DNA of 64,000 bases from Hyphomicrobiales bacterium (GCA_027489955.1 JAIXYZ010000007.1:1-64000); one strand, 5' to 3'. Shown: positions 25,980-36,120, counted from the first letter of the stretch. A program made the numbers and translations. The notes: generated by a model from the letters alone, not told the origin.

Positions 25980-27350
25980 ATGGTGGCCTTGGCATCCCGC
26001 GCGGTCCAGCCCGCCGGCACGACGATGCGCGCCGCCGAGCTCGCCTGCGACACGCGCTTCACCGACCTTCCCGACGACGCGGTCGAACTGGTGCGCCAGT
26101 GCATCCTCGACACGATCGGCGTCACCATCGCCGGAGCCGACGAACCCGTCGTGCGGGCCGTTCTCGCCGATGCCCGCGAACAGGGCGGGCGGGCGGAAGC
26201 CTCGATCCTGGGCCATCCAGACAGGCTGCCGCTGCGGGCGGCGGCCCTCGTCAACGGCACGACCGGGCATGCCCTCGATTACGACGATTGCAACCTCAAT
26301 ATGAACGGCCACGTCTCGGTCGTCGTCCTGCCGGCCGTGATGGCCGTGGCTGAGCGGGACAGGCTATCCGGCCCCGAGCTCATCGCCTCGTTCTTCGCAG
26401 GCTACGAGACGGCCTGCCGCGTCGGGCAGACCGTCGCGCCCGGACACTACGACCGAGGCTTCCATGCCACCGGGACGATCGGCGCGATCGCCGCCGCGGC
26501 CGGGAGCGCCCGCGCCCTGAAGATGGACACTGAGCAGACCGCCAACGCCATCGCCATCGCCGTGACCATGGCCGCCGGCCTCAAGGGCCTGTTCGGCACG
26601 ATGTGCAAGCCGTTCCATGCGGGCCGCGCCGCCGAGAACGGGCTCTATGCGGCACTCCTCTCCCGGCGGGGCATGCTGGCAAAGCCCGACGCCATCGAGT
26701 GCCGCCAGGGCTTCGCCGACGCGCTGGCCCCCGCCTTCCATCCCGACATGGTCGACGCCGCACCCGCCCGCGGGCTCTACATCCGCCACAACCTCTTCAA
26801 GTATCACGCCGCCTGCTACGGCACCCATGGCGCCATCGAATGCGGGCGGCTGATGCGCGACCTCGTCGCCGACCCCGACGGGATCGTCGGCATGACGCTC
26901 GAGGTCGCCGTCGAGAACGACAAGACCTGCAATATCCAGACGCCGCATGTCGCGTCCGAGGCCCGCTTCAGCCTGCGCCATTGCGTGGCCATGGCGATGG
27001 CCGGCATCGACACGGGATCGGCGGGAGCCTACGGCGCCCCCTCCCTCGACCATCCGCTCGTGGCGCGGCTGCGCGAGCTCATCGAGGTGAAGCTCGTCCC
27101 CGGCCTCGACATCGCCGAGAGCCGCCTCACGGCCCATACGGGCGATGGCGGCGTCCACCGCGTGGATTTCGACGCCACGATCCCGGAAAGCGACATCGCG
27201 CTCCAGCGCCGCCGTCTCGTCGACAAGTTCGATGCGCTGGTGACGCCGGTCACGGGCGCCGCCCGTGCGGCCGCGATCCGCGACGCGATCCTTGCCCTCG
27301 ACACGCTGGGCGACGTGTCCGAGCTCGCCCACCTGTGCGGCCGGGCCTGA
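25980..27350 (+). CDS. MmgE/PrpD family protein (copy 3)
   Basis: This 456-residue MmgE/PrpD protein has NGTTGHALDYDDCN, GFHATGTIGAIAAAAG, FHAGRAAENGLYAA and FKYHAACYGTHGAIE. It is the copy with the most standard family motifs. The ATG at 25980 is preceded by GGAGG with 9-base spacing. It is followed after four bases by copy 4, so the two are cotranscribed and may form a heteromer or act in sequence. Confidence 0.9.
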   Translation: MVALASRAVQPAGTTMRAAELACDTRFTDLPDDAVELVRQCILDTIGVTIAGADEPVVRAVLADAREQGGRAEASILGHPDRLPLRAAALVNGTTGHALDYDDCNLNMNGHVSVVVLPAVMAVAERDRLSGPELIASFFAGYETACRVGQTVAPGHYDRGFHATGTIGAIAAAAGSARALKMDTEQTANAIAIAVTMAAGLKGLFGTMCKPFHAGRAAENGLYAALLSRRGMLAKPDAIECRQGFADALAPAFHPDMVDAAPARGLYIRHNLFKYHAACYGTHGAIECGRLMRDLVADPDGIVGMTLEVAVENDKTCNIQTPHVASEARFSLRHCVAMAMAGIDTGSAGAYGAPSLDHPLVARLRELIEVKLVPGLDIAESRLTAHTGDGGVHRVDFDATIPESDIALQRRRLVDKFDALVTPVTGAARAAAIRDAILALDTLGDVSELAHLCGRA

Positions 27351-27354
27351 TCCC

Positions 27355-28731
27355 GTGAACGCGCCCATCCAGCTTGCCGCAGACCGCGCGACCATCGCCG
27401 CGGAGATCGAGGCCCTGTGCGCCTGGGCCGCCGCTGCGCCGGCCGTGCCGGACGAGGTCCTCGCCAAGACGGCCCTGGTCTTCGTCGACGACGTCGCGGC
27501 CGCGGCCGCCGCCCATGCCGAGCCGGAAATCGTCGCCCTCGTCGAGAAGCGCGAAGCCGGATCCGCAGCGACGCTCCTCAGGCCGGGAGCGCCCCGCGCC
27601 ACGCGGCGCGACGCAGCGCTGGTCAACGGGGTCGCCGGCTGCTGGGCGGAGCTGGACGAGGGCTATCGAGGCGCGCCGGCGCACGCCGCGCTCTACATCC
27701 TTCCCGCGCTGCTGGCCGAGGCCGAGCGGCGCGGCGCCACGACGCGCCAGGCGCTGACGCTCCTGGCGGTCGCCTACGAGGTTGTGGCCCGGCTGGCCGA
27801 GACGTGGCGGTTTCCCGGGGGCACGATCCATCCGCATGCCGCAATGGGCGGTATCGGCGCGGCGGTCGGCGCGGCTCTCGCGCGCGGCAGCGACGCCCGC
27901 GTGCTCCGTGACGCCGTGACGATCGCCGGTGGCCTGGTCGCGGCCGGCACGTACCAGGCCGCGATCGAAGGCTCGCTCGTACGCAACCTGTGGACCGGCC
28001 AGGGCGCGGTCACGGGGCTCGACTGCGCAGACTGGGCCGAGGCCGGCTTCTCGGGGTTTCCCGACGGTCCGCACCAGGCGTTCACCAAGCTGCTCCAGGG
28101 CACGCCGGACCCCCGCGCCCTGCGTGACGGCCTGGGCGAGCGCTGGGCGATCCTGCTCTGCTACCACAAGCTCCACGGCTGCTGTCACTCGACCCACGCC
28201 GCGGTGGAGGCCGTGCTCGACATCCGCAGCCGGCTGCGGGCGCACCAGACACCGGACCAGATCGAGGCCATCCGGGTGCGCACCCACCGGCCCTCGATGA
28301 GCAATCGCCGCCCCCATAACGGGCTCGCAGCTCGCTTCTCGTTCGAGCATGTCGTGGCGACCGCCATCGTCAACGGCCATGCCGGACCGTCCGCCTTCAC
28401 CCGAGAGGCGATCGCCGACCCGGACGTGGCGCGGCTCCGGGACCTGACCAGGCTGGAAGCGTTTTCGCCGCTGCCGCCCTGGCCGCAGGACCGGCCGGCC
28501 CACGTCACAGTGGATTTCCTCGACGGCGCGCGCATCTCGTCCACCTGCATGAGCGCCCCCGGCGGCCCCGACCGGCCGCTGTCGGCGCGGGAGATCGTTG
28601 CCAAGGCCGAAGCGGTGGCCGGCACGGCGTGCCCATCCTTTGCAGGAATGGCGCGGCAGATCGTGGCGATGGACGACGCCGTGCTCGACCAGCCGCTCGA
28701 GCGGACCCTGGCCGACCTTCTGGCTGTCTGA
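27355..28731 (+). CDS. MmgE/PrpD family protein (copy 4, divergent)
   Basis: This 458-residue, more divergent MmgE/PrpD protein has VNGVAGCWAELDEGYRG, HPHAAMGGIGAAVGAALARG and YHKLHGCCHSTHAAVEA; the family's KPFHAGRAAENG block is replaced by VRNLWTGQGAVTG. It starts with GTG at 27355, four bases after the stop of copy 3; no better start is in frame. The loss of the usual HAGR segment suggests a different substrate or a partner subunit rather than a duplicate activity. Confidence 0.82.
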   Translation: MNAPIQLAADRATIAAEIEALCAWAAAAPAVPDEVLAKTALVFVDDVAAAAAAHAEPEIVALVEKREAGSAATLLRPGAPRATRRDAALVNGVAGCWAELDEGYRGAPAHAALYILPALLAEAERRGATTRQALTLLAVAYEVVARLAETWRFPGGTIHPHAAMGGIGAAVGAALARGSDARVLRDAVTIAGGLVAAGTYQAAIEGSLVRNLWTGQGAVTGLDCADWAEAGFSGFPDGPHQAFTKLLQGTPDPRALRDGLGERWAILLCYHKLHGCCHSTHAAVEAVLDIRSRLRAHQTPDQIEAIRVRTHRPSMSNRRPHNGLAARFSFEHVVATAIVNGHAGPSAFTREAIADPDVARLRDLTRLEAFSPLPPWPQDRPAHVTVDFLDGARISSTCMSAPGGPDRPLSAREIVAKAEAVAGTACPSFAGMARQIVAMDDAVLDQPLERTLADLLAV

Positions 28732-28732
28732 G

Positions 28733-30019
28733 CTAGTCCGCCAGCAGCGCCGCCAGGAGGCGGGCGCCCTGCCCGAAATCAGCGATGGGCATGTCCTCGT
28801 CCGGATGATGGCTGCCGTTCGGATTGCGAACGAAGATAATCGCAGTGGGAATGCCTGCGAGGGCAAAGTTCGCCGCATCATGCCCCCCGCCGCTCGCCAG
28901 ATCGATGGCCGGGATGCCGAGTTCGGCCGCCAGGTCGCGCAGGCGGCCGCGAAGGTCCGGAGACATCGTGGCGGGAGCCGCGCGGTCGATCCGGCCGAGG
29001 TCGATGGCGACGCCGCGCTGCGCGCCGATGTCCCGCGCGGCCGCGACGACGAAATCCTCCGCATCGCGCAGGAGCGCCTCGTCCTCGCTGCGGATGTCGA
29101 GCGTGAAGGTCACCAGGCCCGGCACCTTGGTCAGGCTGGCTTGCGCGGGATCGGTGGAGAAGCGCCCGAGCGTCGCGACCATGTCGCGGCCCTGCGCCAG
29201 CCAGTCCTCCCAGCGCGCTTCCAGCGCTCCGGCGAAGGCGGCGGCGGCCAGCAGCGCGTCGCGCCGATACTCGCGCGGGACGGCGCCGGAATGCGCATGG
29301 GCGCCCTCGGCCCGGGCGTCGCGCGCCCGGCGCGTGCCCCTGATGCCGGACACGATGCCCACCGGAACGGCGCGCCGGTCCAGCACGGGTCCCTGCTCGA
29401 TGTGAAGCTCCACGAAGCCGTGGGCCATCTCCGGCCGGATGGAGGGCGCCTCGGCCGCGCCTTTCGGATCGAAGCCCGCATCGGCGATCATCTGGGCCAG
29501 CGACCGTCCGTCGACCACGGAGCGCGCGGCGTCCATCTCCGCCGCGGAAAGCTGGCCGAGGGCCGCCCGGCCCCCGAAATGGCTCTTGTGGGGGCCGGAG
29601 AACCAGCTCGAACCCTCTTCACCGCGCGTCGCCAGCACGGTGACGTTCCGCGCCGGAACGAGGCCGTGGGCGCGGAACGCATGCAGCGCTGCCAGCCCGG
29701 CGACGACCCCAGCAGCGCCGTCGAAATTGCCGCCGCACGGCACCGAGTCGAGATGGGACCCGGTGAACCAGGCCGGCGCCTCCGCATCCCGCCCCGCCAT
29801 GGTCATGAACAGGTTGCCCGCCGCATCGGTCGAGACGGTCAGCCCCAGATCGCGGGCTGCTGCCGCGACGAGATCGTGAGCGGCCTGCTCGCCCTCCCCC
29901 CAGGACGCCCGCGTCACCCCGTCCGGGCCGCGGGTCCGTCGGTCCAGTTCGTCGAACAGCCCTTCGGCGAAGGCGATCGCCTCCGCCCAGACTGCCGCCG
30001 GCAGGACCGCCCGGGCCAT
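28733..30019 (-). CDS. M20-family N-carbamoyl-amino-acid hydrolase / allantoate amidohydrolase-like
   Basis: This 428-residue metallo-amidohydrolase has GSHLDSVPCGGNFDGAAGV (metal ligands), LATRGEEGSSW (catalytic Glu), ELHIEQGPVL and SGGGHDAANFA. In the AllC/HyuC group these enzymes remove an N-carbamoyl or ureido group, releasing ammonia and CO2. The gene overlaps the deacetylase-like gene by one base (TGATG) and is the last of an eight-gene operon reaching back to 36057. Its stop converges on PrpD copy 4 with one base between. Confidence 0.9.
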   Translation of the reverse strand: MARAVLPAAVWAEAIAFAEGLFDELDRRTRGPDGVTRASWGEGEQAAHDLVAAAARDLGLTVSTDAAGNLFMTMAGRDAEAPAWFTGSHLDSVPCGGNFDGAAGVVAGLAALHAFRAHGLVPARNVTVLATRGEEGSSWFSGPHKSHFGGRAALGQLSAAEMDAARSVVDGRSLAQMIADAGFDPKGAAEAPSIRPEMAHGFVELHIEQGPVLDRRAVPVGIVSGIRGTRRARDARAEGAHAHSGAVPREYRRDALLAAAAFAGALEARWEDWLAQGRDMVATLGRFSTDPAQASLTKVPGLVTFTLDIRSEDEALLRDAEDFVVAAARDIGAQRGVAIDLGRIDRAAPATMSPDLRGRLRDLAAELGIPAIDLASGGGHDAANFALAGIPTAIIFVRNPNGSHHPDEDMPIADFGQGARLLAALLAD

Positions 30020-30900
30020 CAGATCGTCGCGCCCGACTTGAGATAGTGCTCGACGATCTCCTCGCCGGTGGCGAACCAGACCTTGTCGTGGGACCGGATG
30101 TAGGACAGGGCCGATTCCAGGCCCTTGATCCGGTGGGGGACGCCGATGATGAACGGATGGAGACAGACGGCCATGACCCGACCGGACTCCGCGCCCTCCT
30201 CGTACAGGACGTCGAACTGGCGTTTGATCAGCTTCTCGAACTCGTCGATCGAGCCGTTGCGATAATAGAGGAAGGGCGAGTCGTTGACCTCGTAGGAATA
30301 CGGGATCGACGCGATCTGCCGGCCCTCGACATTCATCAGGTACGGCTGGTCGTCGTTCGTCCAGTCGGCGACGTAGGTGAACTTCTCGTCGAGCAGGAAT
30401 TCCAGCGTGTCCCACGTCTCGGCCAAGGCCGAGCCGAGCCAGCCCTTGGGCCGCTTGCCCGAGAAGCGTTCGATCTTCTCCGCGCAGCGCGCGATGAGCG
30501 CCCGCTCCTCCTCGGGCCCGAATTCGGTCAGGCGCACCGAGTTGGTCTCGTTGTGGCCCATCAGCTCCCAGCCGAGCTTCAGCGCCTCTTCCACGATCTG
30601 GGGGTGATGGTCGATGAGGTCGGTGTTCAGCGTGGCGGTGGCGCGGATCTCCAGGCGCTTGAGCACCTCCATGATGCGCCAGATGCCGACCCGGTTGCCG
30701 TAGTCGCGTTGCGCCCAGGGCCGCACCGTCGGGGCCTTGCCCTTGGCCTCGAACGGATGGCCGGCGAGCCCCTTGGTCAGGGGGAAGAATTCCAGGTTCG
30801 GCACGAGCCAGAAGGCCACGCGCGCACCGTTCGGCCATTTCAGCGGCGGGCGCTGGGTGATCGGCACATAGGGGAAGGGGCCGTAATCGCGCGGTTGCAT
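30019..30900 (-). CDS. polysaccharide deacetylase-fold protein, PuuE-like (copy 1)
   Basis: This 293-residue NodB-homology protein has KWPNGARVAFWLVPN, RDYGNRVGIWRIMEVLKR, GWELMGHNETNS and VCLHPFIIGVPHR. Its nearest functional types are the non-sugar members such as PuuE allantoinase and cyclic-imide hydrolases, which open rings or cleave amides rather than deacetylate chitin. No signal peptide is present, which supports a cytoplasmic amidohydrolase. It is directly coupled to the M20 gene, as a ring opener would be to an N-carbamoyl hydrolase. A clear paralogue lies at 36186. Confidence 0.87.
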   Translation of the reverse strand: MQPRDYGPFPYVPITQRPPLKWPNGARVAFWLVPNLEFFPLTKGLAGHPFEAKGKAPTVRPWAQRDYGNRVGIWRIMEVLKRLEIRATATLNTDLIDHHPQIVEEALKLGWELMGHNETNSVRLTEFGPEEERALIARCAEKIERFSGKRPKGWLGSALAETWDTLEFLLDEKFTYVADWTNDDQPYLMNVEGRQIASIPYSYEVNDSPFLYYRNGSIDEFEKLIKRQFDVLYEEGAESGRVMAVCLHPFIIGVPHRIKGLESALSYIRSHDKVWFATGEEIVEHYLKSGATI

Positions 30901-30918
30901 GCCAAGCCTCGTCGTCGC

Positions 30919-32151
30919 TCAGGAGGAAATGCGGTTGCCGGCGTCCCGCCAGCCGCGCACGAGATCGAGCACCCGCCCGACATCGCTCGCATCGTTGTAC
31001 AGGTGGAAGGAGAAGCGCAGCAGCCCGCGGCGCACCGACAGCTTGACGCCGTTCTGCGCCAGATGCGCGTAAAGCGGCTCCGCCCAGCTGAAGTCGCCGC
31101 CGGGTCCGCCCACCGTGACCATGTTCGCCAGGTGCGGGCCAGGAGGCAGCCCCCAGATCGGCAGGCCGAGGTCCTTGAGGCCCTCGGCCAGCGAGAGCGC
31201 CAGGCCGCAGGCATGGGCCTCGATCGCGGGCACGCCGACATCCGCCAGCATCGCCATCGACGCGTCGACCGCGGCGGCGGCGGGGAAGTTGTGGTTGCCG
31301 AGATCGAACCGGCGCGCGCCCGGCATCAGCGCGTAGTCGTCGTTGCCGCCGTCGGCCTCGTGCGCGTCCCCCAGATCGACGCCGAACCGGGCGAGATAGA
31401 CCGGGGACAGCCCCTCGGCGACGGCGCGGCGGACATATAGGAAGCCCATGCCGTAAAGTCCGAGCAACCCCTTCTGCGTCGACACGACGAGGGCGTCGAC
31501 GGGAGTCCGGGCCATGTCGTGCGCCAGGATGCCGGCCGACTGCGCCCCGTCGACCAGGAGAATGACGCCCCGCTCGCGGCAGGCCGCGCCGAGCGTGTCG
31601 AGGTCCGTCCTGAAGCCGGGCAGGAACGTCGTCGACGAGACCGAGACCATGCGCGTCTTCGGCCCGATCGCCGCGATCATCCGCTCGACCGGGACGTGCC
31701 CTCCTTCATTGGCCACCTGAACCGGGACGATGCCGCAACGCCTGGCGAGGTTGTGCCAGAGGTAGATGTTGTTGGGATGCTCGCGCTCGGCGCAGACGAC
31801 CACCTCGTCGCCCTCGCGCCACGGATAGGCGCAGGCGACCGCGTTCAGGCCCTCCGAGATGTTCTTGATGATGGCGATCTCGTCCGGCGCGGCGTTGATC
31901 AGCGCCGCGAAGCGGGCGCGCGCTGATTCCACCATGGCGAACATGGCCGCCTTGTCGCCGCCGTCGGCGACGTTCATGTCGAGATAGGCATCGACCGCCG
32001 CCCGCGTCGTCGAAGGCAGGATGCCGCGCCCCGCTACATCGAGGTAGGTCCATTTCGCGGCGCCCGGGAACCTGGCGCGGGCAGCTGCGAAGACGTCGCC
32101 GCGCGGGGCGGGGATCGGCTGGGAAGCGATCATGGGCTGGGAAGCGGTCAT
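30919..32151 (-). CDS. class V aminotransferase (NifS/isopenicillin-N-epimerase-like)
   Basis: This 410-residue PLP enzyme has the PLP-binding Asp region VDGAQSAGILAHDM, the Schiff-base Lys in VVSTQKGLLGLYG and the N-terminal EREHPNNIYLWHNL. Class V enzymes include desulfurases, epimerases and aminotransferases; no active-site Cys loop of a desulfurase is obvious. It may epimerise or deaminate an amino acid delivered by the adjacent ABC importer. The ATG at 32151 overlaps the permease TGA (ATGA). Confidence 0.85.
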   Translation of the reverse strand: MTASQPMIASQPIPAPRGDVFAAARARFPGAAKWTYLDVAGRGILPSTTRAAVDAYLDMNVADGGDKAAMFAMVESARARFAALINAAPDEIAIIKNISEGLNAVACAYPWREGDEVVVCAEREHPNNIYLWHNLARRCGIVPVQVANEGGHVPVERMIAAIGPKTRMVSVSSTTFLPGFRTDLDTLGAACRERGVILLVDGAQSAGILAHDMARTPVDALVVSTQKGLLGLYGMGFLYVRRAVAEGLSPVYLARFGVDLGDAHEADGGNDDYALMPGARRFDLGNHNFPAAAAVDASMAMLADVGVPAIEAHACGLALSLAEGLKDLGLPIWGLPPGPHLANMVTVGGPGGDFSWAEPLYAHLAQNGVKLSVRRGLLRFSFHLYNDASDVGRVLDLVRGWRDAGNRISS

Positions 32152-32819
32152 GCCTTGGCGGTCATCCGGCGTTCGAAGCGGCTGAGGAACCGCACGATCG
32201 GCCAGCAGACGGCGAGATAGATCGCCGCCGCCGCGATCAGCGGGGTGGGATTGTAGGTCGAGCCCTGGGCGAGCCGCGCCATCCGCAGCAGTTCGGGCAG
32301 CGCGACCACGCTGGCGATGGATGTCAGCTTGATGACCTCCAGCGTGTTGCTGATGAGGTCCGGCACGACGTTGCGGATGGCCTGGGGCAGGACAATGTAG
32401 GCCAGCGTCTGGATGCGCGTCATGCCCGTGGAGCGGGCGGCCTCCTGCTGGCCACGGGGAATGGATTCGATCCCCGCGCGGATGATCTCGCCGTAATAGG
32501 CCGATGTGTTCAGGAGGAACGACAGGACCACCGCGCCGAGCGCCGGGATGTCGACGCCCATCATGGGCAGGCCCTGATACACGAAGACCAGCAGCACCAG
32601 CGGCGGCAGGGAGCGGAACAGGTCCACATAGACCACGAGCAGCCACCGCAGCCAGGGAATGCCGTAGGACCCCAGGACCGCGACGATCGTTCCGCCGATG
32701 AGGCCCACGGGGATGACGATGAGGCAGAGCTCGATCATCACCAGGAAGCCGCGCACCAGGTAGGGCGCGGTCTCCGCCAGGACCTTGAGGTTGAAGAAGT
32801 TCTCGACGATCAGGTCCAT
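32148..32819 (-). CDS. polar amino acid ABC transporter permease (HisM/GlnP type), 1
   Basis: This 223-residue inner-membrane permease of the amino-acid family has an EAA loop (EAARSTGMTRIQTLAYIVLP) and the typical FRSLPPLVLLVFVYQG segment. It pairs with the next permease to form the heterodimer usual for these importers. Confidence 0.93.
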   Translation of the reverse strand: MDLIVENFFNLKVLAETAPYLVRGFLVMIELCLIVIPVGLIGGTIVAVLGSYGIPWLRWLLVVYVDLFRSLPPLVLLVFVYQGLPMMGVDIPALGAVVLSFLLNTSAYYGEIIRAGIESIPRGQQEAARSTGMTRIQTLAYIVLPQAIRNVVPDLISNTLEVIKLTSIASVVALPELLRMARLAQGSTYNPTPLIAAAAIYLAVCWPIVRFLSRFERRMTAKA

Positions 32820-32826
32820 GGCCGCC

Positions 32827-33501
32827 TCAATGCTTCCACGCGAAGCGGTGCTCGATCCACCGGCTGAAGGCGACGAGCGGCACGAAGATCACGAGATAGG
32901 CGATGGCCGCCATCGTCAGCGGCGTCGTGTTGGCGCTGTAGGCCTGGGCGGTGGCGGCGTTGGCGAGGATTTCCTCCACCGCGACCACCGAGGCGAGCGC
33001 GGTCATCTTCGTCACCGCGATCGTGCGGTTGGTCAGGGGCGGGATCGCGAGCCGCACCGCCTGGGGCAGGACGACGTAGCCGAGCGTCTGGCCGTAGCGC
33101 AGGCCGGTGGAGCGCGCCGCCTCCCACTGGCCGCGGCCGACCGACAGGATGCCGGCCCAGAAGATCTCCTCCGCGAATGCGGCGAGCGCAAGCGACAGGG
33201 AGAGCCAGGTTGCGACGAAGCCGGACATGCGGATGCCCACGAACGGGCCGGCGAAGTAGAAGATGATGAGCACGACCAGCGGCGGCAGCGCCCGGAAGAT
33301 GTCGGCGAAGATCACGATCGGCCAGGACAGGACGCGCCATTGCAGGGCCCGGAGGAAGGCCAGAAGCAGCCCCAGGCCCAGCCCGGTGAACACGATGAGC
33401 ACGGCCAGGTGGATCGTGACGATCATCCCCTCGCCGATGCTGGGCAGGTAGCGCCAGGCGACGTCGAGGTTGAAGAAGTTCTCTTGGAGCCGCGCGAGCA
33501 T
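32827..33501 (-). CDS. polar amino acid ABC transporter permease, 2
   Basis: This 224-residue permease is paralogous to the preceding one: FRALPPLVVLIIFYFAG and EAARSTGLRYGQTLGYVVLP mirror its motifs. The ATG at 33501 was chosen because upstream in-frame residues are Arg/Ser-rich and not part of the fold. There are seven bases between the two permease genes. Confidence 0.93.
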   Translation of the reverse strand: MLARLQENFFNLDVAWRYLPSIGEGMIVTIHLAVLIVFTGLGLGLLLAFLRALQWRVLSWPIVIFADIFRALPPLVVLIIFYFAGPFVGIRMSGFVATWLSLSLALAAFAEEIFWAGILSVGRGQWEAARSTGLRYGQTLGYVVLPQAVRLAIPPLTNRTIAVTKMTALASVVAVEEILANAATAQAYSANTTPLTMAAIAYLVIFVPLVAFSRWIEHRFAWKH

Positions 33502-33505
33502 GGCG

Positions 33506-34255
33506 TCAGTGCCCGCCGACGGCTTCGAGGAAGGTCGAGGTGCGCTGGTGCTGCGGCCGCGTGAAGATCTGCTCCGGCGGCCCCTCCTCCACGATCCGGC
33601 CCGCATCCATGAAGACGACGCGGTCGGCCGCATCCCGGGCAAAGCGCATCTCGTGGGAGACGACGATCATCGTCATGCCGGACAGGCGCATGTCGCGCAT
33701 CACGGCGAGCACGCTGCCGACCAGTTCGGGATCGAGCGCCGAAGTCGGCTCGTCGAAGAGCATGACCTTGGGCTCGAGCGCGAGGGCCCGCGCGATGGCG
33801 ACCCGCTGCTGCTGCCCGCCGGAGAGCTCGTTCGGGAAGGCGGCCTCCTTGAACAGGAGCCCGACGCGGTCGAGTGCGGCGCGGCCGATCTCGGTGGCCT
33901 CCGCCCGGCTCTTGCCCAGCACCTTGGTGAGCGCGAGGGTGACGTTCCCCAGCGCGCTCATGTGCGGGTAGAGGTTGAACGACTGGAACACCATGCCGAT
34001 GCCGCGGCGCACGACGTTGATGTCAGTGCTGCGCGCTGTGATGTCGGTGCCGTCGACGACGATCCGGCCGGATGTCGGCTCCTCGAGCCGGTTGCAGCAG
34101 CGCAGCAGCGTGCTCTTCCCCGAGCCGGAGGGACCGATGATGAAGACCAGCTCCTGCGGCGCGACGGCCAGGTCCACGCCGTGGAGCACTTCGACGCCGG
34201 CGAAGGACTTGTGCAGTCCCTCGACGCGCAGGATCGGCTCGGACGTCGTCGACAT
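33506..34255 (-). CDS. polar amino acid ABC transporter ATP-binding protein
   Basis: This 249-residue ATPase of the GlnQ/HisP type has Walker [13 protein letters not shown]-loop FQSFNLYPH, signature [17 protein letters not shown], Walker [15 protein letters not shown] and H-loop VVSHEM. The ATG at 34255 starts the domain after a short leader. Confidence 0.95.
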   Translation of the reverse strand: MSTTSEPILRVEGLHKSFAGVEVLHGVDLAVAPQELVFIIGPSGSGKSTLLRCCNRLEEPTSGRIVVDGTDITARSTDINVVRRGIGMVFQSFNLYPHMSALGNVTLALTKVLGKSRAEATEIGRAALDRVGLLFKEAAFPNELSGGQQQRVAIARALALEPKVMLFDEPTSALDPELVGSVLAVMRDMRLSGMTMIVVSHEMRFARDAADRVVFMDAGRIVEEGPPEQIFTRPQHQRTSTFLEAVGGH

Positions 34256-34283
34256 GGATCGTTCCTTGAGCGTTCGGCGGGCG

Positions 34284-34313
34284 CCGGCCGGCCCCCGCGA
34301 GGGGGTCGGCCGG
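34284..34313 (-). other. strong intercistronic hairpin after the amino-acid binding-protein gene
   Basis: A GC-rich inverted repeat (CCGGCCGgCCCCC / GGGGG-tCGGCCGG) lies between the binding-protein stop and the ATPase start, without a T-tract. Such stems commonly protect the 3' end of the highly needed binding-protein mRNA inside an operon. Confidence 0.5.
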
Positions 34314-34323
34314 GTCGATGCCG

Positions 34324-35178
34324 TCAGTTGCACTTCAGCTCGTGCGGGGTGGGGTCGTAGCCGGGCATGCCGGGTTCGCCCCAGCCGGCCGCGATCTTGT
34401 AGGCCGACGATTCCTTGGGCGGATCGAAGCCGAGCCACTTGGCGTGGAGCTTGGCCATCGTGCCGTCCTTCTTCATGCACTCCACGGCCATCTCGACCTT
34501 GTTGCGCAGCTCGGCGTCGTCCTTGCGGAAGGCCATGCCCTTCGTCTGGCCGGAATCGATGACCAGCGAGGCCTTCAGGCGGGGATTCTTGGAGGCCGTC
34601 CAGACGGTGGCGCCCGCGCTCGCCAGGTTGGCGAAGGCCCGCCCGCCGAGCACCGCCTGCACGGCGTCCTCGTTCTTGGCGTAGCGCTCGATCTTCCAGC
34701 CGTACTGCGCCTCGCGCTCGGCCAGCCACTTGTCGTAGACGTTGCCCTGGTTGACCGCGATGACCTTGCCGCGCAGGTCGTCGAGCGTCTTCACCTCCGG
34801 CGCGTCCGCCCCGACGAGGAAGCGGTAGTCGTTGCCGTGGTCGCCTTCCGTGAAGAGCACGGCCTCGGACCGCTCCTTCGTGATGACGGTGGAGGCCATG
34901 ATCAGGTCGAACCGCTTGGCGTTCAGGCCCGCGAAGATGCCGGACCATTGCTGGTCGACCAGCTTGAAGCCCGGGCGGCCGAGACGGCGGGCGATCTCCG
35001 CCAGGCGGTCCACGTCGAAGCCCTCATAGGTGCCGTCGGGCTTCTGCATGATGTAGGGGGCGTTGCCGACGTCGGCGCCGCCGACGAGCGGGCCTTCCTG
35101 GGCGGCGACCGGCGCGATGCCGATCGCGAGGGCGAGGGCGAGCGTGGCCCCCGATGTGCCGTACCGTGCGCGTGTCAT
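34324..35178 (-). CDS. polar amino acid ABC transporter substrate-binding protein
   Basis: This 284-residue periplasmic protein has a signal peptide ([16 protein letters not shown]) and the SBP family 3 pattern: [35 protein letters not shown] and [15 protein letters not shown]. Two Cys residues lie near the C-terminus (ECMKKDG, LKCN). It completes the importer with the two permeases and the ATPase and is the second gene of the operon that starts with the SDR gene. Confidence 0.92.
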   Translation of the reverse strand: MTRARYGTSGATLALALAIGIAPVAAQEGPLVGGADVGNAPYIMQKPDGTYEGFDVDRLAEIARRLGRPGFKLVDQQWSGIFAGLNAKRFDLIMASTVITKERSEAVLFTEGDHGNDYRFLVGADAPEVKTLDDLRGKVIAVNQGNVYDKWLAEREAQYGWKIERYAKNEDAVQAVLGGRAFANLASAGATVWTASKNPRLKASLVIDSGQTKGMAFRKDDAELRNKVEMAVECMKKDGTMAKLHAKWLGFDPPKESSAYKIAAGWGEPGMPGYDPTPHELKCN

Positions 35179-35262
35179 TGAACTCTCCCGTTCTGTTCTG
35201 ACGCTGATGGTCGGTCCCGCGGCCGGCCGTTTGTCCGGCCTTGTGCTGTCGGCGGGGTGTTT

Positions 35263-36057
35263 TCAGAGGATGCTGCGCGTCTGGCTTCCGTCGACGCGCA
35301 GGATGCTGCCGGTCATGTAGCCGGACTGCTCGGCCGCCATGAACGCGATGGCCGCGCCGAACTCGGCGAGCTCGCCGAAGCGGCCGGCGGGGATGCTCTC
35401 GATGCGCCGGCGCATGGCCTCCTCCACGCTGATGCCCATCAGGCGCGCGTTGGAGGCGGTGGAATCGTGCACGCGATCGGTGACGAACGTCCCGGGCAGG
35501 ATGATGTTGACGGTGACGTTGTCGGCGGCGACCTCGTTCGCCAGCGCCTTCGTGTAGCCGACGATGGCCGGGCGCAGCGTGTTGTCCATCACCTTGTTGG
35601 GCAGGGGCTGCACGATGCTGCCGCCGCTGATCGAGATGATGCGCCCGAAGCGGCGCTCGCGCATGCCGGGCAGCACGTGGCGGATCAGGCGGATCGGGTT
35701 CGACACGATGAGCAGGAACTGCTTCTGCAGGACGTCGAGGTCGATCTCGGTCGCGACGCCGAGGGCGGGGCCCGTGTGGTTGATCACGAGGATATCGATG
35801 CCGCCGCCCAGGGCCTCGACGGCGCCTGCGTGGAGCGTGTCGATTGCGGACGGATCGAACGCGTCGGCGGCGATGCCGGCGGTCCGCACGCCATGCCTGG
35901 CGGCGATCTCGCCCGCCACCGCCTCGCACCGCTCGCGGCTGGAGGACGTGATGGCGACATGCGCGCCCTCGGCCGCCAGGGCTTCGGCCGCGGCCCGGCC
36001 CAGGCCCTTGGTCGAGGCCAGGATCAGCGCGCGCCTGTTGCGAAGACCGAGATCCAT
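35263..36057 (-). CDS. short-chain dehydrogenase/reductase with atypical active site
   Basis: This 264-residue Rossmann protein has the cofactor loop ASTKGLG instead of TGxxxGxG, then NHTGPALG and SISGGSI. The usual catalytic YxxxK before GLTKxLA is missing: the aligned positions hold Asp and Arg (DNTLRPAIVGYTKALA). A known SDR subgroup shares this replacement, so the fold is sure but the chemistry is not. It is the first gene of the eight-gene operon driven from the S4 region. Confidence 0.85.
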   Translation of the reverse strand: MDLGLRNRRALILASTKGLGRAAAEALAAEGAHVAITSSSRERCEAVAGEIAARHGVRTAGIAADAFDPSAIDTLHAGAVEALGGGIDILVINHTGPALGVATEIDLDVLQKQFLLIVSNPIRLIRHVLPGMRERRFGRIISISGGSIVQPLPNKVMDNTLRPAIVGYTKALANEVAADNVTVNIILPGTFVTDRVHDSTASNARLMGISVEEAMRRRIESIPAGRFGELAEFGAAIAFMAAEQSGYMTGSILRVDGSQTRSIL

Positions 36058-36120
36058 GCGATGCCGCCTTGCCGGAATGTCCTACCCCGGCGACGCTAGC
36101 ATGTGCAATTTTTGAGTGTC